Positions 11,310-20,950 of a stretch of 64,000 bases of DNA are shown piece after piece (position 1 is the stretch's first letter; every line of letters begins with the position of its first letter). The notes below the pieces were generated by a model. That model ran no database searches and was not told the DNA's origin. It saw nothing but the letters and a program-made list of their open reading frames with translations. Location: positions 1 to 64,000 of the forward strand of contig JAFISE010000152.1 of the NCBI GenBank assembly GCA_022560025.1, written 5' to 3'. Position numbers and translations under genes: made by a program. The DNA comes from Stagonosporopsis chrysanthemi (taxonomy: Eukaryota; Ascomycota; Dothideomycetes; Pleosporales; Didymellaceae).

Positions 11310-12652
11310 GGTTGCGGGTGGTGGTGGTGGTGGTGGTGGTGGTGCTGTTCTGAAACCTCCTTTTCTGTGTCTTAGTGTAGTATCTCGGGGTCGTGGAGAG
11401 TCGCGTGCGCCGTGGGGAGATGTGGGTGGAAGAGGTGCTGGGAGCAAGCACTCAGGCGGTGGAGAAACTCTCAGGGTCTTGTCTCGAGGACTTGGCAAGT
11501 CGAGGCAGAGAGCAGGCGGGCGTGAAAGAAAGATGCGCGAGACAGGGCCGGTGTTGGTGGCAGTGCTAACTGCGCGCCAATAATCTCGCTTGAACCCTGG
11601 CCGCCGAAGGTCGAGGGGGCGCCGTGGGCCCAGCAACCAATCGCAAATCTCCCGGCCCACTCTCACAAGCCAAAACGCGGGATGGTCTCTGCACTTTCGT
11701 CGTTAAACGCGCTCAGACCTCACCCTGCGAGATACGCCGGTATACGAGGCGGGCGTGCTGTCATGTGTGCGGTCCTGCCTTCTGAGCGCAACACTGCCAT
11801 CTCTGCGCCGACCTTATCTCACCTCACCTGCGCAGCAGCGTCTCAACGCGGTGTTCGTTGCGAGTTGGGGGCTGTGCCGTCTTGAAATCCACACCTATGA
11901 CGATCACCTGCAGGTCGCTAAGCCAGCTGCTTCGCAACACATTTCTGGGCATGTATGCCCGCCACCAACCATGTGTACGTCATGAGCTCAGCGCGCCTCT
12001 TTTGACATCTCCGGATTCTCTGAACCGCACGACATCAAGCAGGCTCGGACGTCATCAAAGTGTTTGGTCAACAGCCCACGTCCAACCTTGCTACAGTCAT
12101 GCTGGATAAGAGAGAGCACACTGCATTAGGTACCCAAGAGTCACGTGCCATAACGACTAACTCAAAACTCAACACCACACTTTGCGTGTATGCATATGCT
12201 GTTACGCTCGTCAACCCAACTATTACGCTTTCGTTGTACATTGCCCTGCGTGTGTTGCTTGAATTCGGCATCTCCACACGCGCGGCTGTAGTCATCCAAA
12301 ATTCGAGGGCTGTGGCTAGGTGGATACCTCGAAGAGGTTGAGCAGAGTCTCACGTAATGGTGCCCAACTTGTTACAGCACGTCTACGCGCGAGGTCTGGA
12401 AACTTGCCCGAGCTGTTGAACTATCCATTAAACATCCTCGACCTGGTCGGTCGCGATGTGTACGACCAGGCCAGAAATGCCTGTTCCAACAGCGAAGGGC
12501 AGGTAAAACGCCTCGTACTTTCCTCGCACGCACACAACGACCTCGCAACAAGAGACAAGCTCCAACATGTCCCCAAACCATGGAATATAGCCTAGAATCA
12601 TACTCCGCACCAGTCTTCCCTTTGCCTGACACGACATCTCACCTTCTGATTT
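11310..12652. other. Intergenic, no gene seen
   Basis: About 1.3 kb containing the promoter of the mannosyltransferase gene, with a (GGT)n run at 11316-11343 directly before its start codon. It also holds the 5' region of the next plus-strand gene. Only short overlapping open frames without motifs. Confidence 0.5.
11316..11343. repeat. (GGT)n microsatellite in a gene leader
   Basis: Nine GGT/GTG units end a few bases upstream of the mannosyltransferase start codon, so on the transcript they give a (CCA)n tract in the 5' leader. Confidence 0.8.
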
Positions 12653-13860
12653 ATGCCTTCAATACCTTCTCCTACATGGGGGTTGCTCCTGTCTGCCGCG
12701 ACAGTCACTGCGCTGCCACTGGCATCCACGCTTATCCAGAGAGCACCAGGACCCACAGTTCAATGTAACGATTCGGACCAATATTGCGGCAAACCTGTAC
12801 GCTCGCGCACCATACATACCGTCATCTCAATCCTGTGCATGACCATCCTAGGTGGCCTAGTTGGTGCGAAAAGAGGCTTATCTTTGCTGGCATGTTTTGA
12901 CGTGGATAGGATACCGGGCAAAACAACTCAGCCGCAAGAGTCTGCGCCGCCTGTGCTTCAGTCATGTACTCATCTGCCTGCTTTACGTGCTCTCCATGTG
13001 CTTTGTCTTCTCAGCCGCCGTGGTAAAGTCTGGTCTGGGGCTATCAACAAACGGCACCTGTCGAGGAGCAATCTTTCTGTGTCTTGGGTTTTACCTCGCG
13101 AGCAAGGTCGTTGTGTGAGTGCTTCTCGCCTCACTACCGAGCATCAGTTGTGTCCACGTCAACGAAAGACTAAATAAAACACCCAGATATCTTTTTCTGG
13201 TCGAGAGAATCCATGCTCTTCGGGCCCCTTTCAAACGCCGCACCCGCGACTGGGCATGGGTCACTGGAACCGTTTTCATCCTTAGCGGTTTTGTTCCCTT
13301 GACGGTCCTTGCTTTCGTACATCACAGAGCAGACGTGACTCCAGTCGACGGCCGATGTCGAATCGGCATCCCGCGTCACGTCACAATACCAATGGTTTCA
13401 TACGACGTTATCACCAACATTTACCTCACAGCAACTTTCATCTATCTCCTCAGCCCTTCGATACCGTCCAGAAGACCCTCTCCAGAAGCCTTTCCGACAA
13501 CACGCTTCGCAGAGGGCTTCAGTCATCTCTTGGGGGAACACAGAGGAAACGCTAGAATCCTGGATTCCAGCAGAGGCAATCAACAGGTGATTGGAAAACT
13601 GGAGAAACTGATGTGGAAGACATTTGTCGGAACAGCACTGACGGTATTGCCAACGATTGCAAACTTGGTGGCCATAACTGTGCTCAACGGACGAGAGCTG
13701 GGCTGGGTGTGCCTTACGACTTGTAATGTTGACAGTATGCCAACAGACGGTGCTACGCTAACAAGTTGCTGACATTGCACCAGTAGTCTGGACGGTGTTC
13801 GTGCTCCACTGGTTGACCGTTGGTGCAAGGGGGGCTGAGGAGAAACAAGCCAAAGAGTAA
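12653..13860 (+). CDS. Fungal multi-pass membrane protein of unknown function
   Basis: I do not recognise a named family. The model has exons 12653-12796, 12861-13114, 13187-13734 and 13784-13860, about 340 residues. The last three exons are well supported by frame and splice signals, including a GCTAAC branch site before the last. The first junction is uncertain. The protein starts with a signal-like hydrophobic stretch (WGLLLSAATVTALPLAS). It then has several membrane spans: HVLICLLYVLSMCFVFSAA, AIFLCLGFYLASKVVVYLFL, VFILSGFVPLTVLAFV, ITNIYLTATFIYLL and FVGTALTVLPTIANLVAI. A YLFLVERIHALRA motif follows the third span, as in many uncharacterised fungal seven-span proteins. The true C-terminus could extend past the stop at 13858 through another intron (a GTAAGT overlaps the stop). 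Confidence 0.6.
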
Positions 13861-14213
13861 GTGGACGTTTTCTGAGACCTTTTCATGGGTCGATGAAGTG
13901 GCTGATGTATTACTCCCTGCTGAAAGACGTCTCTACCGATCCGCAAGACGGTCCCTGGACCGCGCCAGTACCGCAAAATTGAAGAAGATGACACGAGTAG
14001 GCCGCTCGTCTGTGTCGCTCGATGGTGTGTGGTCAACGACAGCATGCGATCACATGGACAACGAGATTGGGCGACAATTGTGTGCTGAGTCACCAACGGC
14101 ATCCGTTCAGCAACTTGATTTGCGTTTCGACGCAGTGGATAGTACATGGTGCAAAACGGACTTGTCTCGCCCTACATGTACACGATCACAATCGCTCGGA
14201 CTGCCAGAGCCTG

Positions 14214-14794
14214 CTACAGATCTGAATCCTCCTCCTCGACGATGGTCTGCGACAGCAGACCTCTCCTTCTCGACGAGGGAGTCCTATCCAACCTCACACG
14301 ACCAGGACTTGGTTGAGCAGGCGACAAGTGTTCCCGCTTTTCGCGCTGTTCGCTTCTGAACTCGGCAGTCGTACGAGCCCTGGGCGGTGCAACTTTGGAG
14401 GTGGCATCAATGCTGAGGGACGACGATAAGAACCTGGCGATGAAGTAGAGCACGGCACCGGTCATGCAGCCTATGAGAGCGGCGGTCCCTAGATAGATGT
14501 AGAGAGCCTGGTTTGTTTTAGTAGTGATTGAGGTTTTGTGTTGATGAACGATGGTACCTCGATCCGCTCCAGCCATTGCACCTGTAGTGGTAACGTGACG
14601 AGGTAGAGTAGCCCCTTGGCAAGGTGTATGAATGGAAGCAACAGAAAGCTAGCGACTATGGCTATCGGCGATAGGATAAAGAGAACTGCATGTAGGACGG
14701 GTGACAGGAGGAAGCGCACGGCGGCGATGAGCTTGCTGATGGGCCACCAGAGCAGTTGCACGACGGCGAGGGTGTTGACGACGGCCTTGTCCAT
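14214..14794 (-). CDS. Small conserved-looking fungal membrane protein, unknown function
   Basis: Exons 14794-14558 and 14507-14214, split by a 50-nt intron, give 176 residues. The N-terminal half is almost entirely hydrophobic (residues about 5-75, including LLWWPISKLIAAVRFLLSP and HAVLFILSPIAIVASFLLLP), followed by LERIEALYIYLGTAALIGC and another span. The tail is soluble, Arg/Ser-rich and ends in an acidic EEEDSDL. No catalytic motif is visible. It is convergent with the membrane protein at 12653-13860 and divergent from the SNF1 beta gene, with 370 bp between start codons. The start is the first ATG of the open hydrophobic frame. Confidence 0.72.
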
Positions 14795-14860
14795 GTTGTC
14801 GTGATGGAGATGAGGGCGGCTGCCCAGGAATGTTCAAGCTACAACGCTACTGCCATGACG

Positions 14861-14907
14861 TGCATGTCTGCATGTCAGCATGTCTGTCTGCATGTCTGCA
14901 TGTCAGG
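14861..14907. repeat. TGCATGTC tandem repeat in a shared promoter
   Basis: Five TGCATGTC/AGCATGTC-like units (one with an extra TGTC) lie between the divergent starts at 14794 and 15165. The array is direct and nearly perfect. A regulatory role is possible but not shown. Confidence 0.75.
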
Positions 14908-15164
14908 ACCAAAGCAAACGTGCCTCGGCGGTTTGGTGGAGAGGACGAGCGAGCCCACACGCGCCACGATGGTGCAGTGGCTCGGGCGGAGCATCGGCGA
15001 CGGCCAGCTGCAAGCCATGTGAATCCCAGTCCCTGGCGTGTCCCGGCGCATGCATCCTATGCTGAGACGGGCGGGTGTGGAGAACTAAGCTTGACGTCCG
15101 CCGCTCAAACGCCGTGCTCTGGCGATCCCCAGCGCGTGCCTGAACCAGCGCTCAGCATCGCCGG

Positions 15165-17253
15165 ATGGGGAACCAGCACTCGTCCAGCTCGCGGTCGACG
15201 CCGGCGTCGTCGCAACCGCAGTCGCCCGTCGGGTCGAGCAACGCCCACGCCCATGCCGCAGCGCCGTCACATGCCCCCGCGCCCGCCGACAAACACCACC
15301 TGCCGCACCCGGGATTCCGCACAGGACGGCGCGCGAGCATCCAGCCCGTCACGCTGACCCAGGTCGCCCCTCCGTCGGCGAGCTTCGAGAGCGCTGAGCG
15401 GGGTCGCGCGAGCACACAGGCCAACTCGGCCGCCCACGTCGCCAGCCAGCTGCGCGCCGCCCAGGACCGCAGCATTGCGCGCGACGGCAGCCTCGACACC
15501 ATGGGCAACGAGCAGAGCAGCCAGCGGAAGGACCGCGAGCGGCCCAGTCGCCAGTCGACGCCGCAGCCTGCGACCACGCCCGCGCCCGCCGCTGCCCCAG
15601 CACACGCACCGCCGCCGTGCGCAGACAGCAGCGCCGCCAGCACCAGCAACGGTACCACCAGCAACGGCACCGCCACCACCACAACCTCCTCCAGCACGCC
15701 GCCCGCCAAAGGACCGTCGCCGCCCGTGTCCACATCCACGCCGCCGCCCAGCGAGGCCCACGCCGTCCGCTTCGACGCGCCGCCCAGCGAGGCCCACGCC
15801 ATCCCCATCGACGCGCCGCATGCCAGCCGCACCGAGCAGGCCATTGCGGGGTCGCTCGAGCCCGCCGATGCCTCGCAGGACTACATTGTGCCCTCGTCGC
15901 ACTTCAGCCGCCCGCCGCGCCTGCCGCTGCCCATCGAGGAGGAGCTGCACACGCCGGGCTCGCCCATCCTCTCGCCCGCCGACCTGCCCGCCGAGTCGCT
16001 GGACCATGGCGACGTCGAGGGCGCCCTGCCGCGCCGCGCCTCCATGCTGAGCAGCACCACCGTCGACGACGACGACCTGGGCGACGAGTTCAAGGTCCCC
16101 ACCCCCGGCCGCCCCACCGTCCCGACCCTGATCGAGTGGGAGGGCCCTGGCGAGCGCGTCTACGTCACGGGCACCTTTGCGGGGTGGAACCGCAAGTACC
16201 GGCTGCACCACAAGTGAGTCCATGATTGCTTCTGTCCCCATCCCGGCACCACGTTTTGTCTGTCCCCATCCCTGCACCACGTTTTGTCTGTCCCAATCCC
16301 TGCACCACGTTTTGTCTGCACCACGCTTATCTGCACCACGTTTTGTGTGCTTCCGCGTGGCGCACGTCTCGGGCCACGCCTCTGAGACACCATCAATCAG
16401 GCGACGATGGTCATGCTCGCATGCCGTATCCCAGACCGTTGATCACAATCATGGCGTTGTTGAGCGTTACACTGCACACGCACAAGGCTGACTTTTTCTC
16501 TCCTCTAGTGGGCCCAGCAAGAAGGAAAATGTCCTCTCTGCGCACGTTCCCATCCACCCAGGCACCCACCACCTGATGTTCATCGTGGACAACGACATGA
16601 TGATCTCGGACAAGCTGCCCACAGCCGTCGACTACACAAACATCCTGGTCAACTACCTCGAGGTCTCGTACGACGACGTCAAGGCCCAGCAAGCCGCAGC
16701 CGCAGCCGCAGCCGCAGGGCAAAAGTCCACAGACGCACCGGCCGCCACAGACGAGCAGTCGGCAACCCAACCACCACAAGACCCCCCCTCCCCCGCCGTG
16801 CCGAACATCAAGCCTCCGACCGCCGAGCTCCCCAACACCAAACTCCCCGAGCCCGAGAAGCGGTACCACTCCAAGATCCCCCAGTACCTGCTGGATCTCG
16901 ACGCGCCAGAGGAGTCGTCACGGTTCAACCGCGCCAACGCCGCCGCCGGCAATCTGCCCACGCCCCCCAGCCTGCCCATGTTCCTCAGCAAGAGCATCCT
17001 GAACGGCACCACGCCGATGAAGGACGACAGCAGCGTGCTGATCATGCCCAACCACACGGTGCTGAACCACCTGGCGACCAGCAGCATCAAGGACAATGTT
17101 CTCGCTACCAGTGCGACGACGCGGTACAAGCAGAAGGTGTGTTGTCATTTATGCGTGAGAAACGAGGAGTAGCATAGGTTGTCCACTAACGTGCAACAGT
17201 TCCTGACGACCATCATGTACAAACCAAAAGAAGAGCACGGGGAGGTGTATTGA
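15165..17253 (+). CDS. gal83: SNF1/AMPK beta subunit (Gal83/Sip2 type)
   Basis: Scaffold subunit of the SNF1 kinase that joins catalytic alpha and gamma subunits and directs the complex in the cell. Exons 15165-16213, 16509-17136 and 17200-17253 give 576 residues. The N-terminus MGNQHSSSS fits an N-myristoylation signal (Gly2, Ser6). A second in-frame MGNEQSSQRK begins at 15501 (residue 113). Residues 1-300 are low-complexity Ser/Pro/Ala. A CBM48 glycogen-binding domain (about 319-405) shows VYVTGTFAGWNRKYRLH and HHLMFIVDNDMMISDKLPTA. The C-terminal ASC domain starts at IPQYLLDLDAPEE and ends in TRYKQKFLTTIMYKPKEE, the strand that contacts alpha and gamma. The first intron (295 nt) is long for this window and holds a minisatellite. 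Confidence 0.93.
16233..16347. repeat. 28-bp minisatellite inside the first intron of the SNF1 beta gene
   Basis: Three near-perfect 28-bp units start at 16233, 16261 and 16289, with the core TGCACCACGTTTTGTC. Two shortened copies of the 3' half follow at about 16317 and 16332. Differences between full units are single bases, so the expansion looks recent. Confidence 0.85.
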
Positions 17254-17488
17254 GCGATGCTTCGGCACAGACACAGACACAGGCACGGGTTGCAGAGAGG
17301 GGTTTAGAAGTGGCCATTCTCGCACCTGCCTTTGGGCATGGGTTTTTTTTTTGGTGTTTTCAGCGTTTACGGGTGGTTGGTTGGAGGGTTTCGACCGTAT
17401 TTATCAGTCTTCTTCTTTCTCGAGTTTTTTTCTTCTTCTTGTGGTAACGAACGAACAAAATACCCCGCGCCTTTGGAAGGGATGGTAT

Positions 17489-17516
17489 GGGGCTGGGGCT
17501 GGGGCTGGGGCTGGGG
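17489..17516 (+). repeat. (GGGGCT)n array, G-quadruplex type
   Basis: Five GGGG runs are spaced by CT, so four successive G-tetrad runs are available on the plus strand. The array sits about 240 bp after the SNF1 beta stop codon, probably in its 3' untranslated region. Confidence 0.8.
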
Positions 17517-17570
17517 CAACCTGGGACGACGGCATACATGTACGTAGAGTTTGCACAAACCCTGCTTCTC

Positions 17571-17574
<4 letters not shown>

Positions 17575-17603
<29 letters not shown>
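17575..17603. repeat. (TG)n microsatellite
   Basis: About 14 uninterrupted TG units downstream of the SNF1 beta gene. Confidence 0.9.
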
Positions 17604-17606
<3 letters not shown>

Positions 17607-18124
17607 TCTGCTGGTTCTGGATGTATAGGGGACTTGTGCTAAGCTGTGGATGGGATGGCCTGAGTGATATATCAGTCTTCTTGGTTTGAAGGTGACTTGT
17701 GCACATTCAGATGCAGAGAGGTATATCAGAGGGCGTCGAGTCGCGTATTAACAGCCACATTGAGGCCAACACCGCTCTGCGACAAGAGCCAGCTTCCGTC
17801 TGATGTTGCGAAGTCTGCTGCACGGTGACAGCATTCAGGTCTAGCGTCACATGAAGATTGCAGATCGCCCGCATCAACCCTGCAGCCGACACGGCATACG
17901 GCACCGCTGCCACTGTCTTGGAGGCTCGCCAGCGCCTGTACAATGTCGCCTTGCAGCCCGTAGCTGCCCATAATACATAATCCATCCTCATGCAATAGCA
18001 TCACCCTCTTCAGCACCCGCAGCACCCGCTGCCCCCCGACGCCGCCGACGCCGACGCCGACGACGACGACGAAGCCCTTGCGTCCCAACTCCGGCCGCGT
18101 CCGCACCGCACGAACGAACCCACA

Positions 18125-20263
18125 ATGTACCTGCCTGCGCTCCTGTCGCGCAGCGCACCGCCGACAATCCCCCCCGCCGACACACACAATGGCGCCCTGC
18201 GCCACCTGGGCCAGTCCGGGCGGTACGACGAGCACTGGAGCAGTCTCATCGGCATCGTCACCGCCATCGTCGGCAACGTGCTGATCTCGTTCGCCCTCAA
18301 CACCCAGCGCTACGCACACATCAAGCTCGACCGCGAGTGGCACGAGAAGGAGCGGCAGCGCAAGCGGCGCATCAAGAGCAGCTCCAGCATCTCGCGCCTC
18401 GCCGACGAGGGGCGCAAGACCACGCCCGGCCGCCACAGCACCGAGCAGGATCCGCTGCTCGCAGCCGCCGCCGCCGCCGACGCCGACGCCGACGCCAGCC
18501 CCGCCCCCAGCGACAGCGACGATGCAGACGCCGCCGCCTTCAAGCAGGGGTCCTACCTCAAGAGCCCGTACTGGTGGGCCGGCATCGTGCTGATGACCAT
18601 TGGCGAGGCGGGCAACTTCCTGGCCTACGGGTTCGCGCCGGCCTCGATTGTCAGCCCGCTGGGCGTCGTGGCGCTCATCTCCAACTGCATCATCGCGCCA
18701 TTTATGCTGAAGGAGCGCTTCCGCTGGCGCGACGCGGCGGGCGTTGTCGTCGCCGTGGGCGGCGCCGTCACGGTCGTGCTGTCTGCGAGCGACAACAACC
18801 CCAAGCTGGGCCCGCACGAGATCTGGGCCCTGATCAAGCGCTGGGAGTTTGAGACGTATCTGGGCATCACCGTGGCCGTCATTGTCGTCCTGATGGGCGC
18901 GAGCAACCGCTATGGCGAGAAGAATATCTTGATTGATCTCGGCCTTGTCGGGCTGTTCGGCGGCTTCACTGCCCTCTCCACAAAGGGCGTTGCGTCGTTG
19001 CTGAGCTACACGCTCTGGCGCGTCATCACGTTTCCCGTGTTTTATCTCCTGGTTGCCATTTTGATCGGCACGGCGGTGATGCAGATCAAGTACATCAACC
19101 GTGCGCTGCAGCGGTTCGATGCCACGCAGGTCATTCCGGTGCAGTTTGTCATGTTTACTCTGTCGGTCATCCTGGGGTCTGCGATTTTGTACCGCGACTT
19201 CGAGCGCACCTCGGGCGACGATGCGGGGAAGTTTATTGGTGGCTGCGCGCTCACCTTCTCAGGTGTCTGGCTGATCACCAGTGGACGGCCGCGCAGACAT
19301 GATGATGACGACGACGAGGACGACGAAGACGACCGCGAACCGGAGTCTGAGGAAGCCATCAACCTCCATGGCGAGCGCTACCGCGACTCAATCGACAGCA
19401 CAGGCTCCAGCCACTCATCTTCTTCAACAATCCGCCCCGCCTCTCCACCCCTCGACATCCTCGAAATCAACCCCCTCTACCAGGACGAGGACCGCCCCTC
19501 CACCCCCAAGATCAAAGTCACCACCCCCGACCCCTCCACTCCACCCCGCCGGACCTACACCTCCGAAGCCCTCGACTCCCTCATCCAAAACCCCTGGTCC
19601 CACCCTCCCGACCGCGACACAGCAAGCCCCAAGCCCTCCATCAGCAGACACACCTCGACGCCCGTACTCCCCAGCGAAGCCGCACCGGCCCCTACCGGCC
19701 TACCTTTCGCCTCAAACCTCGGCGCTACGCCCTCCGACCCCACCCTCCCCAGCGCCCCCATGCCGCGCACCCCAACACGCGGAAAGAGCCACGACGAACT
19801 GCCCTCGACGCCCGGCACCGCGCAGTCCACCCTCGGGCCGGGCCTGGGCCTACGCCGCCTGCGCACCGCCGAGCGCCAGCGCAGCATTCCCGGGCCGCTG
19901 CTGGCGTCGCCGCTATCCACGTCGCTCAGCGCGCTGGTGCAGGACCTCAAGCGCGGCGGCAGCGTGCGCATGCGCACCGGCGAGTCTGCGGCGGCGGCCG
20001 GCGAGGTCCGCAGACAGAGCGTCCTCGGCCTCAGCTCTGCGGACACCCCCGCTACAGACGAATTGTTCGGCGAGCCCCTCTCCAGACGCAGCACCCAGGG
20101 CGTCGGGGCGGAGCGCGGTAGTGAACGGCCCGCCGGGAGGGGCAGGGGCATGAGCGGCACGCTGAATGAGCTGTGGCGTGGTCTGAGGGGCCAGGCGAGT
20201 CGGGAGGATATCGGGGGTGAGGAAGCGGGGCGGGGAGGGGCAGCAGGGGAAGGACGGAGTTGA
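18125..20263 (+). CDS. NIPA-type magnesium transporter, with a long disordered tail
   Basis: Membrane carrier of the NIPA family (related to drug/metabolite transporters; Mg2+ transport known for animal NIPA1/2). A single exon codes for 712 residues. After a first span (SSLIGIVTAIVGNVLISFAL) comes an 80-residue charged loop, then the conserved block YLKSPYWWAGIVLMTIGEAG, NFLAYGFAPASIVSPLGVVA, and further spans to about residue 385 (FIGGCALTFSGVWLIT). The NIPA hallmarks GEAGNFLAYGFAPA and PLGVVALISN are intact. Residues about 390-712 are hydrophilic and rich in Ser, Pro and Asp, much longer than in animal NIPA. The start at MYLPALLSRS precedes the first span by about 40 residues; a later ATG at 18189 is out of frame. 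Confidence 0.87.
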   Translation: MYLPALLSRSAPPTIPPADTHNGALRHLGQSGRYDEHWSSLIGIVTAIVGNVLISFALNTQRYAHIKLDREWHEKERQRKRRIKSSSSISRLADEGRKTTPGRHSTEQDPLLAAAAAADADADASPAPSDSDDADAAAFKQGSYLKSPYWWAGIVLMTIGEAGNFLAYGFAPASIVSPLGVVALISNCIIAPFMLKERFRWRDAAGVVVAVGGAVTVVLSASDNNPKLGPHEIWALIKRWEFETYLGITVAVIVVLMGASNRYGEKNILIDLGLVGLFGGFTALSTKGVASLLSYTLWRVITFPVFYLLVAILIGTAVMQIKYINRALQRFDATQVIPVQFVMFTLSVILGSAILYRDFERTSGDDAGKFIGGCALTFSGVWLITSGRPRRHDDDDDEDDEDDREPESEEAINLHGERYRDSIDSTGSSHSSSSTIRPASPPLDILEINPLYQDEDRPSTPKIKVTTPDPSTPPRRTYTSEALDSLIQNPWSHPPDRDTASPKPSISRHTSTPVLPSEAAPAPTGLPFASNLGATPSDPTLPSAPMPRTPTRGKSHDELPSTPGTAQSTLGPGLGLRRLRTAERQRSIPGPLLASPLSTSLSALVQDLKRGGSVRMRTGESAAAAGEVRRQSVLGLSSADTPATDELFGEPLSRRSTQGVGAERGSERPAGRGRGMSGTLNELWRGLRGQASREDIGGEEAGRGGAAGEGRS

Positions 20264-20646
20264 TGCAGAAGGAAGGACGGAGTTGAATACAGAAGGAATG
20301 GAAAAAGGGGGTGTAATTGGACGTATACCGTATACAGTCGAGCGTGGGAAATTTGTTGGCTCATATAGATTTCCCACATTTTCACGGTCCCGTTGTTATT
20401 GCTGTCGTCGTCGTTGTTACCTGTTGCATAGCTTGCGCACGGAGGAGCGGTTTTGTGTGTTTGGATTCAATCCAATCCAATTCAATCCCATTCAATCCCA
20501 TTCAATTCAATTCGATTCACGTAAAGTCTACTTACTACTACTCAGAGAGAAAAACTACCACAGCGGGAACATATGGGAGGATTCCACAAATAGGTAGAAA
20601 TCCTTTGTCGTCGTCTTCTTCTGCTACAGACCTACACGCAAGGTAT

Positions 20647-20950
20647 TCATATATCTGCACCAGCCCCATCGGCGTCTACTCTAGCTGGAGTCGCATCTGC
20701 CACCTCATCTGCTCTCGTATCTTCATATGAGTCCTCCAGCGCGTGGAAATCAACGGCGCCCTGGACGTTGACCGCCGTGCCGCGAAACCAAAACAGTCCC
20801 CCCCCCCCCACCAGATGGGGCCACACGTACCTGGTCCCCCAGCCTGAAGCCGCAGCTGCCCGCAAGCTCCGTCTACACGTTTTCTGCGCGGACGCGCGCC
20901 AGCTGACGCCCAACGCGAGCGACGATTTTGAGTATTGCTGATTTGGCGGC
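20647..20950 (-). pseudogene. Possible broken small gene with a C-tract frameshift
   Basis: Read on the minus strand, the end of this stretch looks strongly coding: LFWFRGTAVNVQGAVDFHAL, then EDSYEDTRADEVADATP, ending at a stop at 20647-20649. Upstream the coding-like frame changes: KIVARVGRQLARVRAENV, then a TAG, then TELAGSCGFRLGDQVRVAP. The frame change falls exactly at a run of 12 C (G on the coding strand) at 20798-20809. It may be a true pseudogene, a miscalled homopolymer, or a gene with an intron I cannot place. I do not recognise the family. It lies 384 bp downstream of the NIPA gene, convergent with it. Confidence 0.4.

Larger units (their letters stand above)
17254..18124. other. 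Intergenic, 3' end of SNF1 beta and 5' region of the NIPA gene
   Basis: The first half is T-rich and repetitive (GGGGCT array, TG array). The second half is the leader/promoter of the magnesium transporter gene. No gene seen. Confidence 0.55.

Noticed and set aside
13820..14359. Possible continuation of the membrane protein gene past 13860
   Set aside because: No acceptor restores a consistent frame, and the extended frame would overlap the coding part of the convergent gene at 14214-14794.
17726..18817. 363-codon minus-strand frame opposite the NIPA gene
   Set aside because: Antisense shadow of a strongly coding GC-rich gene; Gly/Arg/Val-rich composition mirrors the sense codons.
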